Shown: in pieces, positions 49,974-59,419 of the stretch
Layout of the letters: the number at the start of each line of letters is the position of its first letter
Numbering within the stretch: the first letter of the stretch is position 1
NCBI RefSeq assembly: GCF_902167145.1
Contig: NC_050100.1
Coordinates: 201,537,974 to 201,601,973, forward strand
From: Zea mays
Taxonomy: Eukaryota > Streptophyta > Magnoliopsida > Poales > Poaceae
Direction of reading: 5' to 3'
Length of the DNA: 64,000 nt
Position numbers and translations under genes: made by a program
The notes under the pieces: model-generated
Seen by the model: the letters and a program-made list of their open reading frames with translations, nothing else
Databases searched by the model: none
Told to the model about the DNA's origin: nothing

Positions 49974-51221
49974 GTTTATGCATCCGGGGGCTCAAGTTGG
50001 ATACTCGACAGCGGGTGCACAAACCATATGACAGGGGAGAAAAGGATGTTCTCCTCCTATGAGAAAAACCAAGATCCCCAAAGAGCGATCACATTCGGGG
50101 ATGGAAATCAAGGTTTGGTCAAAGGTCTTGGTAAAATTGCTATATCTCCTGACCATTCTATTTCCAATGTTTTTCTTGTAGATTCATTAGATTACAATTT
50201 GCTTTACGTATCTCAATTATGTCAAATGGGCTACAACTGTCTATTCACTGATATAGGTGTCACTGTCTTTAGAAGAAGTGATGATTCAATAGCATTTAAG
50301 GGAGTGTTAGAGGGTCAGCTATACTTGGTAGATTTTGATAGAGCTGAACTCGACACTTGCTTAATTGCTAAGACTAACATGGGCTGGCTCTGGCATCGCC
50401 GACTAGCACATGTTGGAATGAAGAATCTTCACAAGCTTCTAAAGGGAGAACACATTTTAGGACTAACAAATGTTCATTTTGAGAAAGACAGAATTTGTAG
50501 CGCATGCCAGGAAGGAAAGCAAGTTGGCGCCCATCATCCACACAAGAACATCATGACGACCGACAGGCCGCTTGAGCTACTCCACATGGATCTATTCGGC
50601 CCGATTGCTTACATAAGCATCGACGGGAGTAAGTATTGTCTTGTAATAGTGGATGATTATTCTCGCTTCACTTGGGTATACTTTTTGCAGGAAAAATCTC
50701 AAACCCAAGAGACCTTAAAGGGATTCTTGAGACGGGCTCAAAATGAGTTCGGATTAAGGATCAAGAAAATTAGAAGCGATAACGGGACGGAGTTCAAGAA
50801 CTCTCAAATTGAAGGCTTTCTTAAGGAGGAGGGCATCAAGCATGAGTTCTCTTCTCCCTACACTCCACAACAAAATGGTGTAGTGGAGAGGAAGAATCGA
50901 ACTCTATTGGACATGGCAAGGACCATGCTTGATGAGTACAAGACTTCGGATCGGTTTTGGGCAGAGGCGGTCAACACCGCTTGCTACGCCATCAACCGGT
51001 TATATCTTCACCGAATCCTCAAGAAGACATCGTATGAACTCCTAACCGGTAAAAAGCCCAACATTTCATATTTTAGAGTCTTTGGTAGCAAATGCTTCAT
51101 TCTTGTTAAAAGAGGCAGAAAATCTAAATTTGCTCCAAAAACTGTAGAAGGCTTTTTACTTGGATATGACTCAAACACAAGGGCATATAGGGTCTTTAAC
51201 AAGTCCACTGGACTACTTTAA
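49974..51221 (+). pseudogene. Copia pol part 1: protease and integrase
   Basis: The frame opens after a TAG at 49971-49973. Protease is marked by ILDSGCTNHMTG (DSG at 50007-50015). The integrase has its zinc-binding region (HRRLAHVG, then CSACQEGK) and DDE core: Asp in HMDLFGP, Asp in IRSDNGTEF and Glu in NGVVERKNR. The frame ends at an in-frame TAA (51219-51221) in the linker between integrase and RT, where the family has a Glu codon. It lies +1 relative to gag, with no overlap, so gag-pol would need a frameshift before the gag stop or separate initiation. An upstream mutation may have destroyed an overlap. Confidence 0.9.
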
Positions 51222-53000
51222 ATCTCATGTGACGTTGTGTTTGATGAGACTAACGGCTCTCAAGTAGAGCAAGTTGATCTTGATGAGATAGGTATTGAAG
51301 AGGCTCCGTGCATCGCGCTAAGGAACATGTCCGTTGGGGATGTGTGTCCTAAGGAATCCGAAGAGCCTCCAAATGCATAAGATCAACCATCCTCCTCCAC
51401 GCAAGCATCTCCACCGACTCAAAATGAGGATGAAGCTCAAGTTGATGAAGAAGAAGATCAATCAAATGAGCCACCTCAAGATGACGGCATAGATCAAGGG
51501 GGAGATGCATATGATCAAGACAAGGAGGATGAAGAGCAACGGCCGCCACACCCAAGAGTCCACCAAGCAATCCAACGAGATCACCCCGTCAACACCATCC
51601 TCGGCGACATTCATAAGGGGGTAACCACTAGATCTCGTGTTGCACATTTTTGTGAACATTACTCTTTTGTTTCCTCTATTGAGCCACACAGGATAGAGGA
51701 AGCACTCCAAGATTCGGATTGGGTGGTGGCAATGCAAGAGGAGCTCAACAACTTCACTAGAAATGAGGTATGGCATTTAGTTCCATGTCCTAATCAAAAT
51801 GTTGTAGGAACCAAATGGGTCTTCCGCAACAAGCAAGATGAGCATGGTGTGGTGACAAGGAACAAAGCCCGACTTGTGGCCAAGGGATACTCCCAAGTCG
51901 AAGGTTTGGATTTCGGTGAAACCTATGCACCCGTAGCTAGGCTTGAGTCAATTCGCATATTATTAGCCTATGCTACTTACCATGGCTTTAAGCTTTGTCA
52001 AATGGACGTGAAAAGTGCCTTCCTCAATGGACCAATCAAAGAAGAGGTCTATGTTGAGCAACCTCCCGGCTTTGAAGACAGTGAGTATCCTAACCATGTC
52101 TATAAGCTCTCTAAGGCGCTTTATGGGCTCAAGCAAGCCCCAAGAGCATGGTATGAATGCCTTAGAGATTTCCTTATTGCTAATGGCTTCAAAGTCGGAA
52201 AGGCCGATCCTACACTCTTTACCAAAACTCTTGAAAATGACTTGTTTGTATGCCAAATTTATGTTGATGATATTATATTTGGGTCTACTAACGAGTCCAC
52301 ATGTGAAGAGTTTAGTAGGATCATGACACAAAAATTCGAGATGTCTATGATGGGGGAGTTTAAGTATTTCTTGGGATTTCAAGTGAAGCAACTCCAAGAG
52401 GGCACCTTCATTAGCCAAACGAAGTATACTCAAGACATTCTCAACAAGTTTGGGATGAAGGATGCCAAGCCCATCAAGACACCCATGGGAACCAATGGGC
52501 ATCTCGACCTCGACACGGGAGGTAAGTCCATGGATCAAAAGGTATACCGGTCGATGATAGGTTCTTTACTCTATTTATGTGCATCTCAACCGGATATTAT
52601 GCTTTCCATATGCATGTGTGCAAGATTCCAAGCCGACCCTAAGGAAGCTCACCTTACGGCCGTAAAACGAATCTTGAGATATTTGGCTTATACTCCTAAG
52701 TTTGGGCTTTGGTATCCTAGGGGATCCACATTTGATTTGATTGGTTATTCGGATGCCGATTGGACGGGGTGTAAAATCAATAGGAAGAGCACATCGGGGA
52801 CTTGCCAGTTCTTGGGAAGATCCTTGGTGTCTTGGGCTTCAAAGAAGCAAAATTCGGTCGCTCTTTCCACCGCCGAAGCCGAGTACATTGCCGCAGGCCA
52901 TTGTTGCGCGCAATTGCTTTGGATGAGGCAAACCCTGTGGGATTACGGTTACAAATTGACCAAAGTCCCTTTGCTATGTGATAATGAGAGTGCAATCTAG
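51222..53000 (+). pseudogene. Copia pol part 2: reverse transcriptase and RNase H
   Basis: Same frame as part 1. A second in-frame TAA lies at 51378-51380 in the acidic Gln/Asp/Glu-rich linker. From 51723 the reverse transcriptase is uninterrupted: [12 protein letters not shown], then [11 protein letters not shown], then KSAFLNG, and the catalytic YVDD at 52260-52271. RNase H follows (YSDADWTGC, then [12 protein letters not shown]). A TAG at 52998-53000 cuts it after DNESAI, near the end of the domain, where the family has a charged residue. All RT core motifs are intact, so only these stops block translation. Confidence 0.92.
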
Positions 53001-53216
53001 ATGGCGGATAATCCCGTTGAGCATAGCCGCACTAAACACATAGCCATTCAGTATCATTTTCTTAGGGATCACCAACAAAAGGGAGATATCGAGATTTCTT
53101 ACATTAATTCTAAAGATCAATTAGCCGATATCTTTACCAAGCCTCTTGATGAACAATCTTTTAACAAACTTAGGCATGAGCTCAATATTCTTGATTCTAG
53201 GAACTTCTTTTGTTAA
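53001..53216 (+). pseudogene. Copia pol part 3: RNase H C-terminus
   Basis: The final 71 codons in the same frame as the preceding part, separated by one stop codon. They contain the end of copia-type RNase H (NPVEHSRTKHI, then KDQLADIFTKPL). The leading ATG follows the stop by chance and is unlikely to be a real start. The natural pol terminator is the TAA at 53214-53216. Confidence 0.88.
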
Positions 53217-54048
53217 ATTGCACACATTGCTCTTCTATATACCTTTGATCATGTCTCTTTCATATGCTATGACTAATGTGTTTTCAAGTCTATTTCAAAC
53301 AAGTCATAGGAATATTGAAAGGGAATTGGAGTCTTCGGCAAAGACAAAGGCTTCCACTCCGTAACTCATCCTTCGCCGTCGCTCCAAGCAACTCTCCATT
53401 CTTGGGGGAGAAAGCATGAGCACCAAGCAAAAGGACTCCATCTTTGGTATAATCTTCACTCATTTGTTTTGACCAAAGAGGGAGAATGCAACTCTAGGGC
53501 TATAATGATTCCGTTTTTGGCGATTCATGCCAAAGGGGGAGAAAGTAAGAGCCCAAAGCAAAAGGACCACACCACCACCACCAATTCCAAAAACTCGTGT
53601 TTCCAAGAATATTTTCAATTGGTATCCTATTGTGTTCAAAAGGGGGAGAAAGTAGTATTTCAAAATGTTATATCAAAACCCTCTTGAACACTAAGAGGTG
53701 GATCTCATTTAGGGGGAGTTTTGTTTAGTCAAAAGAAAAGCATTTGAAACAGGGGGAGAAAATTTCAAATCTTGAAAATGCTTCTCAAAATCTTATTCAT
53801 TTGCCCTAGACTATTTGCAAAAGAACTTTGAAAAGGATTTACAAAATAGTTTGCAAAAACAAAACATGTGGTGCAAGCGTGGTCCAAAATGCTAAATAAG
53901 AAAGAAACGATCCATGCATATCTTGTAAGTATTTATATTGGCTCAATTCCAAGCAACTTTTGCACTTACATTATGCAAACTAGTTCAAATATGCACTTCT
54001 ATATTTGCTTTGGTTTGTGTTGGCATCAATCACCAAAAAGGGGGAGAT
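53217..54048 (+). other. Copia 3' noncoding region with repeated polypurine motifs
   Basis: No gene. GGGGGAG occurs at 53404-53410, 53535-53541, 53642-53648, 53712-53718, 53752-53758 and 54040-54046, with a variant AGGGAG near 53479. The last copy sits 2 bp before the 3' LTR and is the functional polypurine tract. Arrays of PPT-like motifs in this position are a known feature of Sireviruses. There is no envelope-like ORF. Confidence 0.85.
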
Positions 54049-55379
54049 TGAAAGGGATTTAGGCTTACACCTAGTTCCTATATAATTTTGGTGGTTGAAT
54101 TGCCCAACACAAATCTTTGGACTAACTAGTTTGCCCAAGTGTATAGATTATACAGGTGTATAAGGTTCACACTCAGCCAATAAAAAGATCAAGTTTTTGG
54201 ATTCAACAAAGGAGCAAAGTGGCAACCGAAGGCACCTCTGGTCTGGAGGCACCGGACTGTCCGGTGTACACCGGACAGTGTCTGGTGCACCACCGGACAG
54301 TGTCCGGTGCACCAGAGGACTCCAACTCGAACTCGCCACCTTCGGGAATTTCGCAGGCCGGCGCGCTATAATTCACCGGACTGTCCGGTGTACACCGGAC
54401 AGTGTCCGGTGCTCCAAGGAAGCGCGGCCTCCGCAACTCGCCAGCCTCGGGAACGCGCAGCAGCCGCCCCGCTATAATTTACCGGACATGTCCGGTGTGC
54501 ACCGGACTGTCCGGTGAACCAGCAGAGCAACGGCTAGTCGGCGCCAACAGCTACCTGCGACGCATTAAATGCGCGCGCAGCGCGCGCAGAAGTCAGGCGC
54601 GCCCATACTGGCGCACCGGACAAGGAACAGTGCATGTCCGGTGTGCACCGGACACCTAGGCGGGCCAAGAAGTCAGAAGCTCCAACGGTCAGAATCCAAC
54701 GGCAGTGATGACGTGGCGGGGGCACCGGACATGTCCGGTGTGCACCGGACTGTCCGGTGCGCCATCGAACAGACAGCCTCCCAACGGCCACTTTTGGTGG
54801 TTGGGGCTATAAATACCCCAACCACCCCACCATTCATTGCATCCAAGTTTTCCACTTCCCAACTACTACAAGAGCTCTAGCATTCAATTCTAGACACACC
54901 AAAGAGATCAAATCCTCTCCAAATTCCACACAACACCATAGTGACTAGAGAGAGAGATTTGCTTGTGTTCTTTCGAGCTCTTGCGCTTGGATTGCTTTCT
55001 TCTTTGTTGATTCTTTCATTGCAATCAAACTCACTTGTAATTGAGGCAAGAGACACCAAACTTGTGGTGGTCCTTGTGGGAACTTTGTGTTCCAAGTAAT
55101 TGAGAAAAGAAAGCTCACTCGATCCGAGGGATCGTTTGAGAGAGGGAAGGGTTGAAAGAGACCCGGCCTTTGTGGCCTCCTCAACGGGGAGTAGGTTTGC
55201 AAGAACCGAACCTCGGTAAAACAAATCCGTGTGTCACACTCTTCATTTGCTTGCGATTTGTTTTGCACCCTCTCTCGCGGACTCGTTTCTTTATTTCTAA
55301 CGCTAACCCGGCTTGTAGTTGTGTTTATATTTGTAAATTTCAGTTTCGCCCTATTCACCCCCCCTCTAGGCGACTATCA
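54049..55379 (+). repeat. 3' LTR of the copia element
   Basis: 1331 bp, TGAAAGGG to GACTATCA, matching the 5' LTR except for about 15 substitutions (mostly transitions), one extra 21-bp palindrome repeat near 54380 and one extra C near its end. The TATA box and its flanking inverted repeat are conserved at 54796-54826. Confidence 0.95.
54796..54826 (+). promoter_or_regulatory. TATA box inside an 11-bp inverted repeat (3' LTR)
   Basis: Identical to the 5' LTR site: two perfect 11-bp arms around CTATAAATA. In this LTR it could drive transcription outward into the adjoining knob array. Confidence 0.65.
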
Positions 55380-58300
55380 GTCTCCACCAGAAATCCAAGA
55401 ATGTGATCTATGGCAAGGAAACATATGTGGGGTGAGGTGTATGAGCCTCTGGTCGGTGATCAATGGCCACACAACCCCCATTTTTGTCGAAAATAGCCAT
55501 GAACGACCATTTTCAATAATACCGAAGGCTAACACCTACGGATTTTTGACCAAGAAATGGTCTCCACCATAAATCCAAGAATGTGATCTACGGCAAGGAA
55601 ACATATGTGGGGTGAGGTGTATGAGCCTCTGGTCGATGATCAATGGTCACACAACCCTAATTTTTGTCGAAAATAGCCATGAACGACCATTTTCAATGAC
55701 ACTGAAGGCTAACACCTACGGATTTTTGACCAAGAAATGGTCTCCACCATAAATCCAAGAATGTGATCTATGACAAGGAAACATATGTGTAGTGAGGTGT
55801 ATGAGCCTCTGGTCCAATATCAATGGCCACACAACCCCCATTTTTGTCGAAAATAGCCATGAACGACCATTTTCAAAAGTTCCGAAAGCTAACACATTCG
55901 GATTTTGACCAAGAAATGGTCTCCACCAGAAATCAAAGAATGTGATCTATGGCAAGGAAACATATGTGGGGTGAGGTGTACGAGCCTTTGGTCGAAGATC
56001 AATGGCCACACAACCCCCATTTTTGTCGAAAATAGCCATGAATGACCATTTTCAAAAATACCAAAGGCTAACACATTCAGATTTTTGCCCAAGAAATGGT
56101 CTCCACTAGAAATCCAAGAATGTGATCTATGGCAAGGAAACATATGTGGGGTGAGGTGTACGAGCCTCTGGTCGATGATCAATGGCCACACAACCCCCAT
56201 TTTGCCGAAAATAGCCATGAACGACCATTTTCAATAATACCGAAGGCTAACACGTACGAGTTTTTGACCAAGAAATGGTCTCCACCAGAAATCCAAGAAT
56301 GTGATCTATGGCAAGGAAACATATGTGGGGTGAGGTTTATGAGCCTCTAGTCGATGATAAATGGCCACACAATCCCCATTTTTTATGAAAATAGCCATGA
56401 GCGACCATTTTCAATAATACTAGAGGCTAACACCTACGGATTTTTGACCAAGAAATGGTCTCCACCAGAAATCCAAGAATGTGATCTATGGAAAGGAAAC
56501 ATATGTGGGGTGAGGTGTATGAGCCTCTGGTCGATGATCAATGGCCACACAACCCCCATTTTTGTCGATAATAGCCATGAACGACCATTTTCAATAATAA
56601 CGAAGGCTAACACCTACGGATTTTTGACCAAGAAATGGTCTCCACCAGAAATCCAAGAATTTGATCTACGGCAAGGAAACATATGTGGGGTGAGGTGTAT
56701 GAGCCTCTGGTCGACGATCAATGGCCACACAACCCTAATTTTTGTCGAAAATAGCCATGAACGACCATTTTCAATGACACTGAAGGCTAACACCTACGGA
56801 TTTTTGACCAAGAAATGGTCTCCACCATAAGTACAAGAATGTGATCTATGGCAAGGAAACATATGTGTAGTGAGGTGTGTGAGCCTCTGATCGAAGATCA
56901 ATGGCCACACAACCCCCATTTTTGTCGAAAATAGCCATGAATGACCATTTTCAAAAATACCAAAGGCTAACACATTCGGATTTTTGCCCAAGAAATGGTC
57001 TCCACCAGAAATCCAAGAATGTGATCTATGGCAAGGAAACATATGTGGGGTGAGGTGTACGAGCCTCTAGTCGATGATCAATGGCCACACAACCCCCATT
57101 TTGCCGAAAATAGCCATGAACGACCATTTTCAATAATACCAAAGGCTAACACGTACGAGTTTTTGACCAAGAAATGGTCTCCACCAGAAATCCAAGAATG
57201 TGATCTATGGCAAGGAAACATATGTGGGGTGAGGTTTATGAGCCTCTAGTCGATGATAAATGGCCACACAACCCCCATTTTTTATGAAAATAGCCATGAG
57301 CGACCATTTTCAATAATACTAGAGGCTAACACCTACGGATTTTTGACCAAGAAATGGTCTCCACCAGAAATCCAAGAATGTGATCTATGGAAAGGAAACA
57401 TATGTGGGGTGAGGTGTATGAGCCTCTGGTCGATGATCAATGGCCACACAACCCCCATTTTTGTCGAAAATAGCCATGAACGACCATTTTCAATAATAAC
57501 GAAGGCTAACACCTACGGATTTTTGACCAAGAAATGGTCTCCACAAGAAATCCAAGAATGTGATCTACGGCAAGGAAACATATGTGGGGTGAGGTGTATG
57601 AGCCTCTGGTCGACGATCAATGGCCACACAACCCTAATTTTTGTCGAAAATAGCCATGAACGACCATTTTCAATGACACTGAAGGCTAACACCTACGGAT
57701 TTTTGACCAAGAAATGGTCTCCACCATAAATCCAAGAATGTGATCTATGGCAAGGAAACATATGTGTAGTGAGGTGTATGAGCCTCTGATTGAAGATCAA
57801 TGGCCACACAACCCCCATTTTTGTCGAAAATAGCCATGAATGACCATTTTCAAAAATACCAAAGGCTAACACATTCGGATTTTTGCCCAAGAAATGGTCT
57901 CCACCAGAAATCCAAGAATGTGATCTATGGCAAGGAAACATATGTGGGGTGAGGTGTACGAGCCTCTGGTCGATGATCAATGGCCACACAACCCCCATTT
58001 TGCCGAAAATAGCCATGAACGACCATTTTCAATAATACCGAAGGCTAACACGTACGAGTTTTTGACCAAGAAATGGTCTCCACCAGAAATCCAAGAATGT
58101 GATCTATGGCAAGGAAACATATGTGGGGTGAGGTTTATGAGCCTCTAGTCGATGATAAATGGCCACACAACCCCCATTTTTTATGAAAATAGCCATGAGC
58201 GACCATTTTCAATAATACTAGAGGCTAACACCTACGGATTTTTGACCAAGAAATGGTCTCCACCAGAAGTCCAAGAAAATGATCTATGGCAAGGAAACAT

Positions 58301-58438
58301 ATGTGGGGTGAGGTGTATGAGCCTCTGGTCGATGATAAATGGCCACACAACCCCCATTTTTGTCGAAAATAGCCATGAACGACCATTTTCAATAATATCA
58401 AAGGCTAACACCTACGGATTTTTGACCAAGAAATGGTC
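55380..58438 (+). repeat. knob180 satellite array, right arm part 2 (forward orientation)
   Basis: About 17 units that resume the unit cut by the copia element, starting GTCTCCACCAGAAATCC. From about 56129 they form an 899-bp five-unit higher-order repeat, seen at 56129, 57028 and 57927, with very similar copies. The array is cut off inside a unit at AAATGGTC by the next LTR. Confidence 0.95.
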
Positions 58439-59125
58439 TGTTGGGGACTTGTTCTCAAATGCTAAGAGTTAAGAACAAGGCAACATAAAAAGTGTTAAGT
58501 GTTAAAGTCCTTCGTCCTTCGAAGCATTATGTCCCTTCGGGAAATAATGAGTTTCGGACGAAGGTCATAAGAGACATACCTTCGTAAACATAGCAAGTAA
58601 TGACGAAGGATTCATATAAAGCATGAAATATAATATAAGCATCATCATAGAATCATTTCTATTTTATTAACATGGAAAATAGAAATGATTTCAAATTACA
58701 AATGTACCTTCGGTCCTGAGAGAAGATAAAAAGTACAAGCGTGACGCAAAAGCAAATGCCAAGTCAGCGTGAACAGTACGGGAGTACTGTTCATCTATTT
58801 ATAGACGCGGGACGCAGCCCACGTAAAATTACATTTATGTCCATTACATTTGTCAATGACTTATGGAAATCTGACAAGGTCCACGTAGTCTTTTCATCTT
58901 TAAGTCGGTTCCCCTCTCTGCTATCGCGACGAAGCTTCCCTGCACACAGCTTCGGCTGTGCACCATCCTTCGTGATCAGCCCGTCCTTCGTCTGGTTCAT
59001 GCTTCGTCCTGACCGCACTTCATGTTCGTAATTCTGAGTCCGAAGGTACCTGTTCACATAATCCACTTGGAAAACATTGTCAAATCATGTTTTTGAGGAC
59101 CTTCGGAGGACGAAGGCCCCCAACA
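58439..59125 (-). repeat. 3' LTR of the Tat-type element
   Basis: 687 bp with 8-bp terminal inverted repeats TGTTGGGG and CCCCAACA. It is dotted with CTTCG/CGAAG motifs. Its partner LTR lies outside the window, so the boundaries rest on the TG...CA ends, the knob junction at 58438 and the adjacent PPT. Confidence 0.8.
58771..58804 (-). promoter_or_regulatory. TATA box next to a 9-bp inverted repeat (LTR promoter)
   Basis: The minus strand reads CTATAAAT at 58797-58804. Immediately downstream on that strand GAACAGTAC and GTACTGTTC (58771-58779 and 58784-58792) form a perfect 9-bp inverted repeat around 4 nt. This is the likely core promoter, or the site corresponding to it, in this LTR. Confidence 0.55.
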
Positions 59126-59137
59126 GTAGCCCCTCGC
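59126..59137 (-). other. Probable polypurine tract of the Tat-type element
   Basis: The minus strand reads GCGAGGGGCTAC directly before TGTTGGGG. The purine run is short, but the position is right for a plus-strand primer. Read on the plus strand it does not resemble a tRNA primer site, which supports minus orientation. Confidence 0.6.
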
Positions 59138-59281
59138 AATATTAATTTGTTTGAAATAATAAATTCAGATTGCGATATGAACGAAGGCTTTATGCCGAAG
59201 GTCCGAAAAAACACCTTCCCTTTGCTAGAATAGCAACATTCAATGACAAGTGGGGTCTTTCAACTTTCAACGCATCAAGCG

Positions 59282-59289
59282 TATAAATA
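59282..59289 (+). promoter_or_regulatory. TATA box for the antisense accessory gene
   Basis: TATAAATA lies about 155 bp outside the LTR and 138 bp before the first ATG of the plus-strand gene, leaving room for a 5' leader of about 100 nt. No other open frame in this orientation would use it. It suggests the gene has its own promoter and does not depend on the LTR. Confidence 0.6.
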
Positions 59290-59419
59290 TGGCCATACCG
59301 CAAACTTATTTTGCACGCTTTCTGGCCAACCACTCTTGCTCACTCATTTTTTAGCTCTTGTGCACTGTGATCTGCTAAGCTTTTAGCTTTGAAGCTTCGG
59401 CTTTGAAAACAGTTTTTTA

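Larger units (their letters stand above)
45913..55379 (+). mobile_element. Ty1/copia LTR retrotransposon, Sirevirus (Opie/Ji-like)
   Basis: A complete 9467-bp element with perfect GTCTC target duplications. LTRs are 45913-47221 and 54049-55379, both TGAAAGGG to GACTATCA. A PBS lies at 47224-47235. The order gag, protease, integrase, RT, RNase H is that of Ty1/copia. Sirevirus features are the long gag with a Lys/Ser-rich N-terminus and coiled-coil tail, repeated CACCGGACTGTCCGGTG palindromes in the LTRs, and a run of GGGGGAG polypurine-like motifs after pol. The LTR sequence matches maize Opie/Ji elements as I remember them. By eye the LTRs differ by about 15 substitutions plus a 21-bp and a 1-bp indel, which indicates a young insertion. 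Three in-frame stops in pol make it defective. Confidence 0.95.

Noticed and set aside
53217..54048. Envelope-like gene after copia pol
   Set aside because: Some Sireviruses carry one, but here the open frames are under 75 codons with no membrane segment pattern, and the region is filled with polypurine motifs.
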